A stretch of DNA of 64,000 nucleotides from contig NC_087247.1 in NCBI RefSeq assembly GCF_037042905.1, positions 36,721,420 to 36,785,419 of the forward strand. The letters run 5' to 3'. Positions within the stretch are counted from its first letter, which is position 1. Each line of letters starts with the position of its first letter. Positions 12,701-27,700 of the stretch are shown one piece after another. This DNA comes from Lytechinus pictus. Taxonomy: Eukaryota; Echinodermata; Echinoidea; Temnopleuroida; Toxopneustidae. The position numbers were made by a program, and so were the translations under genes. The notes under the pieces were generated by a model. It made no database searches. It had not been told where the DNA came from and worked only from the letters and a program-made list of their open reading frames with translations.

Positions 12701-15700
12701 ATAGACTTGGTATATTACATAAACCTGAGTAGAAAAACAATAAAAAAGACTCTTACCTTGTCTGTTATTGCATTTAAAAGTTTCCCATGGAATGCTAATC
12801 TACAAGTATTGGCATGTGCAGAAAATTAGTCAAGAAAATATCGGATGAAATATTGTCAATGATTAGAAAAATTTGAATCAAATGCTATCTAAATACTGTA
12901 CATCATTATTCTAAAAGAACAGCTGAGATACAGATTATGGTTAATAACATTTGTTTTACCCATTGCCATGCAATACTGTTCTAAAGATAAGATAAACATG
13001 GCTTGGTTTGTAGGTGTTATCCATTAGCTAACATAACCACAACACTAAAAGAAAGTTCTCCTAACAGAAATGGGGTAAATTTTGAATGAAAAGGTTTTTA
13101 TACTAATAAACTACTTTCTGTGCAAGTGAAACTGATCCATCCATTCATACATTAAAGGCAAATTTCTCTCTCTCTTTTACAGCAATTTTTTTAAATACAA
13201 TATTAAGGAAGTAGTTTAGCAATGCATCAGGTAATTAAATACTGTTTTTTTTTTTCACAACAATGGGCAACACATTCTGGTAGCAAATCTGATGTTCTTT
13301 TTCTTAATGATAAAGACAAATTTAGCTATTCCAAATCAATAAGGATGAACAATTGAAACTCCCCTGAAATGGTGTTCATCCAGTCATACAAGATGAGATG
13401 AGAGTATTGAGTTAGGTGTACTTTGACAACCCCAGAGGCAACATTTAAGGTGGTTTTCAAAAATAAAACCCCTCTATAAATTGTAAGTGATAAGAATATG
13501 AAAAGGATATGAATATCTGTATCTAATTTTGAGCCAATGACCAAACAGTTCCTTGGACAAGCTACTGGCTTTTCAAATTCTAGCAAGGCCCACTGTTGAG
13601 CTGGCAAGGTCTCCTTGTCTCCTTCACTGGCGGCTCCTGGAATGTTCTCCTTGTTCTGCTCCTCTTTGCTCCTATCAGCTGTGTGCAATTCTTCTTCATA
13701 CAGGTATTCTGATTCAAAGTTGAACTCTGAAAAGAAATATTAATAGCATCATGTGGAGTTGTCCGACCACGCGCCCCGTTTCACTATTTCATCATCTCAT
13801 CCCTAAGATTACTATATAGGCCTATAAATGCTAGTTTTGGTAAATATATGAAAATATTTTCAAAACAGAATCCAAAAATAATCACCATGAAAGTGTTAGT
13901 ATGTATGGATAAAAATCAATAATGCCTCATGATTCTTATAGAAAATGTGTGATTGCCGAGTACTAGTAATACTAGGGAGCAAAATAAACAAGATAATTCT
14001 GCTGGGTGTAGGTTCTATTTCCAAGCAATAATAAAACAAACAATAACATGTGACTATCTGAACTGATGACCTCCAGTGAGCTCACTTTGCAGCTTATGTT
14101 TAAGAATGGTAGAATTATGCAAACATACTAATGGTGACAAATGACTTTGATTTGAGAGACTTTCTCATGAAGCCATTATTGGTGTGGCTAATTGAATTTA
14201 GCTTTTAAGCTTACAAAACAACTCAACCCAAAACGATGGGATCAATAATTCCTACCTGAAGCTTGATCATGTGGTTGATATTGAAGACCTGGAGCAGGTC
14301 CAAAGAATGATACCTTACACATAACGGTCTCATGGCCCATTGTTACTGTAATACATAGATGAGATACAGATTGAACACAGAATATTCAAATTCGTGAAAT
14401 ATGAAATTTACATAGTTTGGGAAAATAGATTTCCATGACAAGAGGGAATGGCAATAAATAAATTAAACAGCACTTGCACTGCTTTTCTTTTCACTTAACA
14501 GTGTAGTATAAAGGGAATGTGAATTCCATTTTTTCCAGTTCATATAATATGTTGGTCTACAGAGAAACATATGAAATATTTGTAATACAGTACCAGTTGC
14601 TTGAACAACAATAATTACTGGAGTTTTTTGTCAAGTGCTTGTTACTTAACTTCAAGAAAACTTCATAAAAGTTTGACATACATGTATTTCAAAGACAAAG
14701 ATTTCATGCAAGTTGAATGAATTCTAATGCACAAAGTTGTATATACCAGTAGTTGATTCAACTACTGGTATATACGACTTTGTGCATTAGAAAATTATCT
14801 AAATCTCGCAGTTAGTTTCAAGCAGCCTTAACTGGCTGAAGATGTGATCAATCAAGATTTCTTAACAGCGATATAAGTCAGTCGTACATACCATGAAATT
14901 TTGCCTTTGTTGCACAGGTTCCTTTGAAGTATGGTATCCTGTGTACTGATACAATGGCAGCTGTGGGAAAAAATGAAAACATATGAGAGCCTTTTTGATA
15001 ATATACAGTTACCAGTGTGAATGTAACTACTAGAAGTGGTAGGGTGGTTAAACAACCAGTGCATTTTACAATGTAATTGTGCTTAACACAACAATATATT
15101 ACTTAGTTTATAGTGGGTTTTGTTGTTGTTTTTTATTGAATTAGCCTTTTGCAACCTGTACTTTGACAATGCAAACATTTGTTTTCTTTCATCATTGTAA
15201 ATATGTTCATTTTTATACACACACTCATTATTGTAAATAAGTTCATTTTTATATGCATATTCATTTTTTTTAAATATGTTCATTGTTATACACATATTCA
15301 TTCTGGTAAATATGTTCTTGTTGAGACTCTCATACTCCCAATTGGGGGTCGATAGAGTTTAATAAAATCTTATCTTATATTGACTACCATTTCTCAAACT
15401 TCATATGGAGCATTTAAAAATGAATAGATTTGTAAATAGCAATTTCAATTGTACTGAACCCAACCCTACTAGATATGCATTTGACCTTTTTACACCTTAA
15501 ATAAGTTATTAAAAATTCATATCGTTCAACTTATTGTGAGTTTTGAACTTGGTAATAAGATGCACTTACCGCTTATTATTGGTAGTATCCCTGGAGCAGA
15601 GACTAATCCCCTCTCCAAGAGCTTTGGATCAAACTGAGTAACACAAAGAGCCACACGATCACCCTGGATAGCTGCATTGACCGGTTTACGAAACATCTGC

Positions 15701-18700
15701 ATGGATTTAACTTTACGAGTAATCTGAAGTGATGGTACTTCAACATTCTGAGAACAAACAAAGAAAAGGAATGTCTATAAAATGCTTTATCAATGATAAT
15801 TATATTCAAAATTTAAAAAGTTTCTAATATATGTAATATACATCTATAAGAAAATTAATGTTTTATTCAAGTCATTTCTATCTTTCTGACAGCCAATAAT
15901 GTGTTTGTACTGTTAGTTCCTAATTTTTGGCACCCGGTGTATTTTGTCAATTTCACCTTCCATATAATCTTGCGTTTTACTCTGAGGAGTCAAAAAGCTT
16001 TAACTATGTACATATTCAGTGCTATATAATTAACTTTTTAAGGACGTTCCACAGTTAAAATGAAGTCCATGTCATTTTCACCAAATTTTGCAGAGAGTTA
16101 CTTTGGTATCTATGAATTATGAAAATGCAAAAAATGATATAGGTTCATGATCTTATTTTTTTTCTACAGGTCTTCAAAGTCGCCGTATTTGAATGATATA
16201 CAATCTTGCGCAATCAAGAGAATTATGCCTCTCTTAGACCTCACTAATTCACCAAATGAGTTTAAATCATCTTTACTCAGTGGATACCGCATCAAACTTC
16301 ATCAAATTTTCAAGATATATAATAAAGTGTATACCAAAGTAAGAGAAAGTTTTTTAATTGGTAAAACTATATCTATTTGGAGTCAGCAGCTCCCTCATTT
16401 GGCAAGAATGGTGCAAAAACTCGGAAAAAAAATCTTCAAGGACGTGAATCTACTCAAAAATTAAAAAAGTATTTTGTAAGCTGCACTTTTTTCAAAATCC
16501 ATGTCATTTTCATCAAATTCTGCTAAATTGTAGAGGAAGGCATATCAAAGGTGTAGGGAAGTTAAAAATATGGGGTCCATGTGCTCGTTTTTTAACTATG
16601 AGTGTCCAAAGTGTTGCGAGTTGGCTTGAAAATATTGAAATCCACCTAAAATGCGCCGAAAACGTGCAAAAGTATGATAATACCGTCTAAAATGCAAATG
16701 GTTTCATATTTCGCTCCCAAACATTCAAAATCCATGTCATTTTCATCGTACTCTCTAGATTTGCAGAGAAATATATTCTGATGACGTTAAAATATTAAAA
16801 ACATGGTATCCATGTGCTCGTTTTTCAACTACTAGTGTCTAAACGGTTGCGAGTTGGCTTGAAACAGCCCGAAATGCGTCGAAAACAAGCAAAAGTCTTA
16901 TAATACCGTCGGAAATGTCTAAAATACGAATGATTCCTTAGTTCTGCTCCTGAACACTCAAAATCCATGTCATTTTCATCATACTCTCTAGATTTGCAGA
17001 GGAATATATTCTGATGGCGTTAAAATATTAAAAGTATGGGGTCCATGTGCTCGTTTTTAAACTATCAGTGTCCAAAGTGTTGTGAGTTGGTTTGAAACAG
17101 TCTATAATGCGCCTAAAACGGGCAACAGTCTAATACCGTCCAAAATGCAAATGGTTCATTAGTCCTGCTCCCAAACATTCAAAATCCATGTCATTTTCAT
17201 CATGTTCTCTAGATTTGAAGAGGAACATATTCTGAAGAAGTTAAGACATTTAAACTACGGGGTCCATGTGCTTGTTGTCAAATTATCAGTGTCCAAAGTA
17301 TTGCGAATTGGCTTGAAACAGCCCAAAATGCGCGGAAACAAGCAAAAGTATGTTACGGTTTAAAATGCGAATGGTTCCGTGGTCCTGCTCCCAAACATTT
17401 AAAATCCATGTCATTTTCATCATACTTTGCACATAGATAATTTAGCACCTGAATATTCCAAATATGCAAAAATTAACATTGGTCCATGTGCTTGATTTTT
17501 TGCTATAGAGCTTCAAAGTTAATCCAAATGGATGATGCTCTTAAGAATTGCGCATCCAAAAGAATTTGGCATTTTTAGACCTCACGGGATCACAACAATG
17601 AGTTTAAAGCCCTATTACTCAGTGAAAATCCATGAAAATTTCATCAAATTTTGAAATATGTGACTCGTCCTGTCAAAAGCAGACAGAATTCGATTTTTCA
17701 AACATAATTTTTTGTAAGATTATGATTCTCCATTTCTCAAGCTTTAATTTGGTATATAGCACATGCTAAGGGACATGGTATTTGCTGAGAAAATAGTTTT
17801 TAAATGTCCCAGGTACGAGAGTTCATAAAAAGTATTTTTACGAGAAAATCGCTTCTGAAGTTTCGCCCGCTTTCAGACTTCTCGGAGCTTTTTTCACATG
17901 TTTCACGCGGAAACTCATCCTTTCATTGACTGAAAGTGCTTAGCAACCGTCGATGATTTACAATAAAATTGGGTTTTCCTGAATCCTTGAGATCTCTCCT
18001 CAAAGAAAATAAGTTTTTGTAATCGTTTCAACCATTAATTATACGTTTTTTTTTAAGAGAGAAACACAAGCTAATTTTATTGGACCGTGAGGGATTTTGC
18101 GTGGCTTTTGCCGTGTCTGGTATTGTTCTCTGTCTATTGTCACATTGTGCTTTCAGGTGCGATTGTGTGTGGCGTCCATGTTGAATGCGGACTGAACCTT
18201 TTTGAGTCTATACCAGCGCCTGTATCGGCCCTATACTACCATGAGTCTAATCCGGGAGTTTAATCTGCTATCTCCTCATTTTTTTTCTTCTCCTTCTTCT
18301 CTTCCTTCTTTTTTGAAGTTATTATCAATTTCGTGGCATCTTAAGAACTTTCATCACCTTTATGAGAAGAGTTTAAAACGTAAAATGCCGGGGTAAAATG
18401 AGTAAAGCGAACTGTGTTTATACCACCGTAAAAACCAACACACAGAGGCACACGCCGTCTTTGCTTTTATTCCGCTTTATTTTTCTTCCATGAAGGATAT
18501 TTTCACAGATGTGTTTCTTAAAATCATGCAAGAAGTCTAACATCCCCCCACTCATAGACCCCGCTTTTTGTTAAGAACGTGTTACGTTTAACTCTTAGTG
18601 TTCGTTCTCTTTAAAATTGATTAACTAAACTCACTTCCACTGCCGATCAATCTTTTAAGGATTTGAAAATCTTTCTTTTGAAAATGTTAAAAACGCTAAT

Positions 18701-21700
18701 GAAAATATCGTAATCATGATTAAAATAAACTTTCTTAATTCTGCACATCCTTGATTATTTCAATGAAATTAATTAATCCTCACATACGACCGGTCTTTTT
18801 AATACGTCTTGTCCTTGGTTATTTCGCGTTCATTGTTCATTATCAAATTTTTTTTTTATACGTAGAGGCCTATGCTTGCACCATCAAAAGTAATAATAGG
18901 AATCTGGACAGATTGGTTTCTTATCTATTTTGTTATGATTGTGTTGTTTGTATTTCGTCATGAAGGCCTACTTAAGCCAGACACAGATGCTAACTCGAAC
19001 ATAATTGTTTGTTTTTTATTATGATTTTCTATCATAACTTTTTTATTAAACCACAAGCAAGATTCAGTATTGATGCCATGTTTTTTTATCAACCATCAAA
19101 GAACGCTATTATATGCCTATGACAAATTAATATTAAGCTTATTAGTCATTATTCTTGAATTTGTTAGAAGATATTTAATTTTAATAGCTAGTACTATTGA
19201 GATACGGATAAAAGATCAAGCTCCTGATATATTTTTTAAATTGTATTTATAAAAAAATCATCATTCATAATCAACATTTTTACCATTACAGGCCTATCAT
19301 CATTACCATTGTTATTTTATATCTATGATTACTGTTATTATCGTTAGTATTACTGTCATTGTTATTTCCATTATTATTTTTTTTTCAATTATCATGATTA
19401 TTGTTGGTGATGGATTAAGCCATCAATTTCTTTCTTTTTCTTACATAATTCACCATTGTGAAAGGGGCTTCACTTGGATAGCGCAAACTTTGATGTTCGA
19501 TTTAATTTCTTTATTTATTCTCTTTAAAACTAATAGATTAGCACACGTTCACGGACTATCAATATTTTCTAAAGATTTGAAAATCTTTAATTCTTTTGAA
19601 AATGCCATCTCCGAAAAAAAAACGTTTTAAATAATGAAAAGATCCTGATCATGGCCTATGATAGAGAAAGTACCTGTTATCATTGTCTCCTTGATAGTAT
19701 CTTTTGTAATTCTAAGGAAATTAATCCTCATAAAAAACCGTGTTTTGAATACGTTTTGCCCTTGGCTTTTATTTCGCGATTATACTCGAGCTCATAATCC
19801 ATCGCCCACGCCCCCGCCCGGCCCAGTGCCATTATCGCCACACCTACGCCTTTAGAATTCGCATCCTCTTTGTAAACTTTTCTTAAAAACATGCTTTTGG
19901 GAACACTAAAAGCGATGTTTTTGATCTATCTATTTGAAGCGCGGGCGGGAAGGCGAGGGGGATGCTTCCTTTCTTCACCCCAATCTAGCTTTTATAATTA
20001 GAAGAAAAAACCTAAACCTTTTGAAGTATTTTACAAAAACTTTGCACCTGGCGCAGGCCGGGAGCATCCCCACCCCCATCGCTACACCCTGGACTATCTT
20101 CATTGTTCATTATCAAATCTGTCTTTTTTCTACGTAAAGGCCTATGCTTGCACCATCAAAAGTAAAAAATAGGAATCGTAACAGATTGTTTTTTTTTTTT
20201 TTTTTGTAATGATTGCGTTGTTAGCATTTCGTCATGAATAGGCCTACCAAAGCCAGACACAGATGCTAACTCGAACATGCTTGTTTTGTTTTTTATTATT
20301 ATTTTCTATCACAATAACATTAAACCACAAGCAAAATTCAGTATTAATGCCATGTTTCTTCTCACCCATCAGAGAACGTTATTATGCCTATAGGCCTTTA
20401 GCAAGAAAACACTAAGATTAAGCCTAGTAGTTTATGATTCTTAAATTGATTAGAATTATTTTATTTTGATAGCCATAACTGTTGAGATACGGAAAAGGCA
20501 GTACAAGCTCAAATTGATTTTTATATTTAATTATTGATTTTCTTTTAATTATCATAATTATCATTTTGACGATTATCATCACCATCATCCCTGTAATTAT
20601 AATTGTTATTTTGTATTATCATTATTATTATTTTCGTTAGTATTATACTATCATTATCATTGTAGTTACCCTGAATCACGATTATCGTTGGTGATTGTGA
20701 TTGATTAAGCAATCGATCTTTTTTTCTTGTTTCATCTCTCTATTGGATTTGTTGGTATCTTTGTTAACATTTCGCTAATGCTATTGTTTCTTCAAACGAC
20801 ATGAGAAAATTTGACGGCGAGAGGTTTGAATCATAAAGGGTTTGATATGATTCTAATCCCTATAAGTTCACAAAGTGTACAGTAAACAGTATACATTTCC
20901 AGATCCCGCTTTCCCTATCTTGAATAAGTGATTATGATTATTCCCGCTACAGTTTTAGTTCAGTTCAGTTTTTTTTTTCTCATTTCCCCAAAAATACAAA
21001 ATTACAAGTATCATGAAAATAATGCAAAGTAGAATACATGCAATCTACCTTTCAGTTATATTTATATATTTTCAGTTACATTTGTAAATGTGAAACCAAA
21101 ATTGATAAAAACTCATTGCAATAAAAAACTATGGTGAATATTTCGCTGGAAATGAAGAGGTCCACTTAGAAGCTGGATCGTAGACCCCTCGGATAACAAT
21201 AGTTATAATGAATTACATATGAAATAAATACCTATGACAATGGCCAACAGAGAGAACCATACAAAAAAAGAAAAGACATGGGAATACACAGTGAACCAAC
21301 ATAGTGAGGGGAGAATGATAGATTTGATCTCTTTCGTTCTCTTGAACTTAATAAATAAACACGGATTCACTGACGATCAATATTTTAAAGGATTTGAGAA
21401 TCATTCTTTTGAAAATGCCATCTCAAGTTTAACGCTTAATGAAAAAATCCTGATAATGGGCCTAAGATTAAATAAAATATTATTTCTCAATTCAGCATAT
21501 CCTTTGTAATTTCAATGAAATTAATCCTCACTTACAAACCGTGTTTTGAATACGTTTTGTCCTTGGCTTTTATTGAGACCCAATAATCGAGCTCATCGCC
21601 CACGCCCCCGCCCTTCCCAGTTCTATAACAACCTTCCCGCCCGCGCTTCAAAAAGATAGATCAAAAGCATCGCTTTTCAAAAGCATGCCTGTTAAGAAAG

Positions 21701-24700
21701 ATTTACTAACGGGATGCAAATTCTCAACTCCAGCTCATCGATTTCAGCTAAATAATCCCCTTCATGCACCGGCTACGTGCGAGTACTATGAATAGCCAAT
21801 CAACAATGGCGTACGTTGCTAGGGGCGGAGCTTAGTACAGCGCGAAGATTTGAGCTTGCTGAACGAGCGGAGTGTCAGAAAAGTTCGAACTGACCGAAAA
21901 AAACACTCGCAGAAAAACGGCTTTTTCGATACTTTCCCGTTATCATTTTCGATTGATTTTTTGACAGACTATACTTTAAACATTAAACATCCCTAAAATG
22001 TAAAAATAAAAATTTCGACATTTTTGAAAATTTTTAGCATTTTACCCATTTTCTCAATTCGGTATCGAGCGACTTCTGTCTGATTTAGACAAACCATGTC
22101 ACATATGATTAATAATTGTATCCGTAAGATGGATTAGTGGATTAGTCTTCGGACTTTGAAACAGAGGGTCGTGGGTTCGAATCCCAACCATGGCGTAATT
22201 TCCTTCAGCAAGAAACTGATCCACAGTGTGCTGCACTCAACCCAGGTGAGGTAAATGGGTACCGGTAGGAAGTAATTCCTTAAAAAGCTGTGTGCGCTAT
22301 GAACGCCTAGCTTAGCCGGGTAATATGGGAGCGCCTTGAGCACCTAACAAGGTGGATATGTGCGCAATATAAATATCCTATATTATATTACTGTCAAATA
22401 TTTGCTCATTTAAGTCTAACAACACTCTCAGTTCTTAGAAATTGCGGGAAAGATACTCAACCTCAAAAATTTCAAATTTCAATAAAAAACTTGAGAAGTA
22501 AAAGAAATGCTGCACTTTATTCAAAACCCATGTCGTTTTCACCAAACTTGGCAAAGTTGTAGAGGAACGTATACATGCAAACATAAAAAATATGGGTTCA
22601 TGTGCTTGTTTTCAAACTATCAGCACTCTTATTAGAGCAAATTTGCTTCATAAAACACCTGAAAACGCGCCAAAAGCAGTATCTATGTGAGGAAAAAATT
22701 CCGAACCACTTTTCCATTTACTCGGGGTCATATTCATCATACTTTGCAGCACTACAGAGAAACTATTTGGAAATTGTAGAGGAATAGAAAAAATGGTCCA
22801 TGTAATAATTCCAGTTTATCAGCTTCATAAAATAACACATCAGATCTGCAGTGAAAAATCAGCTCACATTACCTACAGCTGATTAAATCACCAGTTCATC
22901 CATTGTGACGTCAGCACGCAGAGTGTAAAATATGCGCAGATCATGATGCGCACAAACATAACTGTGGAACGTCCTTAAATGATTCTTATCTCAGTAACAT
23001 TTGGCAATCAGCTATGTTTTAATCGCAAATGTAATAAGCCACTTTTGAAATGGAAAGACGAGAACAAGGGAAACAGGAAAAAAAAAAAATTCCTGATAAC
23101 TGAGTACATAACAAATGGGAAGGTTTCCTTCCAACTTGTCACAATCTACTCACATAGTCATATTATCATTGATATAAAAAACAATAACTTTCATATTCCA
23201 TGTTTATCAAACTATCATCACACTGTTTTTCTAATTTTCACTTTTTAACTCAAATCATCTTAATACTGAAGATTGGTTTTGGATGGTATCATATTTATTG
23301 CAAAAAATCTCTAAATCAATCTCAAGATGAAGAAATTACTGACGGACTTACATCACTTATGTTGACTTTGCCACTGAGTACTGTACCAGTCATTACAGTA
23401 CCTTGACCTCTAATACCAAAACAATGGTCAACCGAGTACAGGAAGGGACCAGAGGAATCACGCTTGGGGATGTACGTTTGCCGCTTCAACTCCTGTAAGA
23501 TAATGTCAATGTTATAAATAAATGTGAATATAAAATCAAAGATGTTCATCTATAATTGTCTCTTCTGCAATTGTATTCACTTGGGCTACAAGCAGATGGT
23601 AAAGCTATCAGATCATCTAACGTCCTCATTTATCTTAACCTATTTGGTCCACTATCAATTTGGTCTAATTGTCACTTGGTCCAACAATCACTTGGGCTAA
23701 CTATCATTTAGTCTAATGCCAAGATGGTCTTATTTCCACTTTGTCCTTTTACTATTTCACATGTTGCCATAAAAATATTTTGTTCATTAACAGTTCATCT
23801 CATCATACAAATTAAATAGAGTTATACCAAGTTGATATCAGATGAAATAGATATAGCCTAAAGGCTTGGTCCCACTGCACTTACGGACGCAGAGAGGATG
23901 TAAAACAGAAAAGAATCTTGCCATCCGTTGGAAAACATTATGTATCTATTGTGTACTCTTTGCATACATGTTTCATATGCTCTATATCCATCGAGCCACT
24001 GTTCGCCCATTTTGTCCATTGTCTGGAGCGGATGAATACGGATGGAGCCACCCCAAAATTGCGCTTATCCGCTGTATCTGTTATGAATACGCTTTGTGTC
24101 CATCGGCCAGTGGGACTGGGCCTTAACATGAAATAAGACAGAATGGTAAAGAAAGAAGATGTATATGGAGTTAACTGGCATTTTCCAGCTATTACCCCCT
24201 TTAATCAGTAAAGAGAAAAACCAGTTTTTAGATTGTAGGGTAGGAGTCCAGCTAACTCTGAAGTATTTATGCAATCTCACCTCAATGAGTGTTTGTATTC
24301 CTTGTGCTCCTTCATCTGGTGCATCGGGTCCACCTGGTTTAGCTGCTACAGCAATCACAGGACAATTGGCAAACTTGGTAGGCTCCAATGTCTTCAGCAT
24401 TCTTTTAGTCATCTGCAGAAGTTAAAAAGTTTTTCAAAACTTTATTCTATGTTCAGTGATTGCACAAGCTACGTACACCAAGATTTCCATGAAGCCTCTC
24501 AGTCATAATCCATTTATTGCTTATTGTTTATGTTAGTATTTCATATGATTTTTATCATAGTAACTAATTTAATAGATTAACAGCTTGAAATTTAACACAA
24601 ATTAATGGAGGAAAGGGAGAGATTAATATGTGGAAAACTTGAATATAATGTACTTACCTTCTCTATTTGCTGCTTCTTTTTTTCTGGTGGAAGAAGATCT

Positions 24701-27700
24701 ACTTTGTTAAGGACAACAAACATTTTCTCACAAGCAATTTGACCTATCACCAGACACTGAAAAAAAAAAGGATTAAAGGCGAAAATGACAGAAAAATGAG
24801 ATTTAGTGTTCAGCGAATTTAAATTACAACCCAGCTAGCATTACAGAAAATATCTACGAGTCATTTATCTACAAGGCTGGTAACCTTCAACATTTTGTCT
24901 GAAATGATTTTTTAATCTTCAGCCATCCATATTACCAATTCAAGTCAAAGCAGCCATAATTGAAAGATATCTTTAGGAAATGGACAAGCAAGTTTATAGC
25001 ATGATTGAGGATACTAACTTCTAAAAAAAGGGTCATTTCTGATTTTCAATATGGTAAGACACTTTTCTTTATATAACCAATATATTCAGAGTAGTTGGAA
25101 CAAGGTTCATGACAGAAGACAATGGGGGTGCATATAGCCCCAACCCCTTTCAAAGGGATGGCACTATATGATGATGAATACATGCAAAGGATAACCATTT
25201 CTTTTCTTTACCTCAGCTGATTGTGTTTGCATTCCCTTTGTTACATCTATGACTAACATCATGAGATCGATGATCTGTGCTCCTAAAAGACAAAAGTGGA
25301 CAGTAAAAGTAGCCAAAGTACATATCTGGCCATCTCCAAATTGACACCAATCCTTCATGACCCTTATACGGTAATTGAAAATCTATTTGCATTCTCAAAA
25401 TCAATCAAATGTATTGCAATAAATTGCAAATTTGCAACAAGGAGAACAAACTGATTTTCTACAGCTAAAACTGATCCATCAATTGTAAAATTACAATAGC
25501 AATTTGCAATTAATTGCAAATATTATCAGTCTTATGCAAAGCAATCACCAATGATTACGTTTTCTTTTTACTTACAATTACATCTAAAAGCGGAAAAGAG
25601 AGAATAAACAACATCATTTTTTTATGTAACACTACAGCTTCAATTGTTTTATTGAGCAGAAAGAACAATATAAGATTTAAAAAACTTGACATAAATACAC
25701 ACAACATACATAAAAAAAATCTATAAAAATTAATTCACCTCTTTTAGCCCAAACACACACACACACAAATTAAAATGTGTAAAAACAAAACCTACTATAG
25801 TTCTTATTATCATCAATGAATCCAATAAAGCAACATTAGACTTGGTTGGTTAAGTTAGTTAAAGAATAATAAAAAATGTACCACTAATTTAAAGATACCA
25901 TTACAGATGATAAAGACAAACAATACATTTCCTTACCCCCAATGATGGTCTTTATCAGAGAGGCATGGCCTGGACAATCAACTAAGGTGAACTGTAGTTT
26001 GTTATAATCACTGGTTGATATATGATCAGGAACATCAACAGAAAATGAAGAAAATCCTGTAGAAAATATGATAAACAATCAAAGAAAATTAGTTTCAAAC
26101 AGTCTCAAACACAAATTAAAACTAAATTACAACACACACACACAAAAGAAGCAGCCTTTACTTCTTTGTAGACTACTTCTTTGTGACCAACACTCAATCA
26201 TTTAGGAACTCAATGTGAACACAACGAAAGTACTCAAGTACTAGGATCTCTTAAAATCTTGTATCACTAATTCCCTGAAATTACCCTTATGAATTTTGAA
26301 AGTAACAATTTTTTCTTCAAGATAGCACAAAAGCATGATTTGATGAAATAAATTACAGTAGGAACATTACTGCTAAATTATTTATTCTGCATCCATTACT
26401 TTAAAATGACATTTTCCCCCTTTTAACAACGAAAATGCATTTTAAACAATCATCAAAATCATCAACTTACTAAAAAATAATTTAAAAATATTACAAAAAT
26501 CAGTCATCAAAATTCTGTTGGGGGACATTCTGCTTTCCCCACCCTCTTGTAAGCTATTGGTTTTGAGTGGCCCTTCTTGGTTTCTCAATACTTACCAAGA
26601 TCCAAGGTGATTCCTCTCTCCTTACTTTGTGGATTCTTATCAAAAGCGGCAGTAGATGCTGTGGTGCTGAGTGTCTTGGCTATGTTAGAACAATAAAATA
26701 CCACATATCAGTCAAAATGTAAATTACAAACAAGCTAATGAGAAAAATGTTGGTGTTTTTACTTTTCACATATATTCGTTTAGTCGACAAACAAACAGAA
26801 AATAAACAGGAAGTGAAGAAAGAAAATTATTTAGATTTCTATGAGCTATACCTGGTATGGTAATGGTACTCCAGGCTGTAACACCAATCAGATTTCACCT
26901 AGAATCTACCCCCCCCCCCCCCCATTCGCTTGCCAATGAAAGAGGTCTACTGGGCCTTGTCTTGTCATTCTCTCAATTCCCAAAATGGGAAATAGACCAA
27001 TTTTTTTAAAGGAACAGTGACGAAAATTTGCTGATGGTTACGTAGCCATTATGGATGTAGGCCTACAATCAATAAGCACTATTGCCAGCCAGATGAACAA
27101 AACCATGTCGGTATTTCCATGCATTGTCCAGCCGAGTATTGGCCCATTAAAAAAAACCAAGATGGCATTTTCGGGAAGAAAAGTCAGCTTTCGATATTCA
27201 CTTTGTCAAAACATGTGGGATTCGGAATTGGATTAATCCGAAAGTCACCCAGTGGTTTGGAAAGAGTTCCTTTTGCGACATCCACCCAAAATTGATCAGA
27301 GCAAATTAACCCTAACGATAATTTGGGTGGCTGTCACAATTTGCAAAAGGAACTCTTCCCAATCAATGGGGAAAGTAAAATACTGTCTAGATGCAGTGTA
27401 CTTGCATTGCAGTTTATGAGTTATTCCATGTTCTGCATGACTGCTTTACAATCAGAGTTGCATTGGAGAGTAATCTCGTGTAGATGATTCGTAACCTCCA
27501 TGCATCTCAATGCTATGTGAGACCTCAGACCTAACGTTAGACTTATTAAAGGGATGGTCCAGGCTGAAATTATTTATAGCTTAATAAATAGAGTAGAATT
27601 CACTGAGCAAAATGCCAAAAATGTCATCAAAATCGGATAACAAATAACAAAGTTATTGAATTTTAAAGTTTAGCAATATTTTGTGAAAACAGTCGTCATG

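Larger units (their letters stand above)
16042..22974. mobile_element. 6.9-kb element with 16-bp inverted ends and TTAA flanks
   Basis: The left end GGACGTTCCACAGTTA (16042-16057) is inverted exactly at 22959-22974, and both ends abut TTAA (16038-16041, 22975-22978). Inside are about five 220-235-bp tandem units, a diverged direct duplication of several hundred bases, a tRNA-headed SINE and a further unit near the right end. No transposase frame is intact. The TTAA plus GG terminus fits a Kolobok-like target choice by inference. It fills most of the intron between EEFSEC exons 7 and 8. Confidence 0.75.

Noticed and set aside
22120..22200. A tRNA gene on the plus strand
   Set aside because: Only the B box is intact; the anticodon stem is unpaired and a SINE body follows directly.
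23866..24136. Overlapping open frames on both strands around 23.9-24.1 kb
   Set aside because: They lie in a MITE with inverted GGTCCCACTG ends inside an EEFSEC intron.
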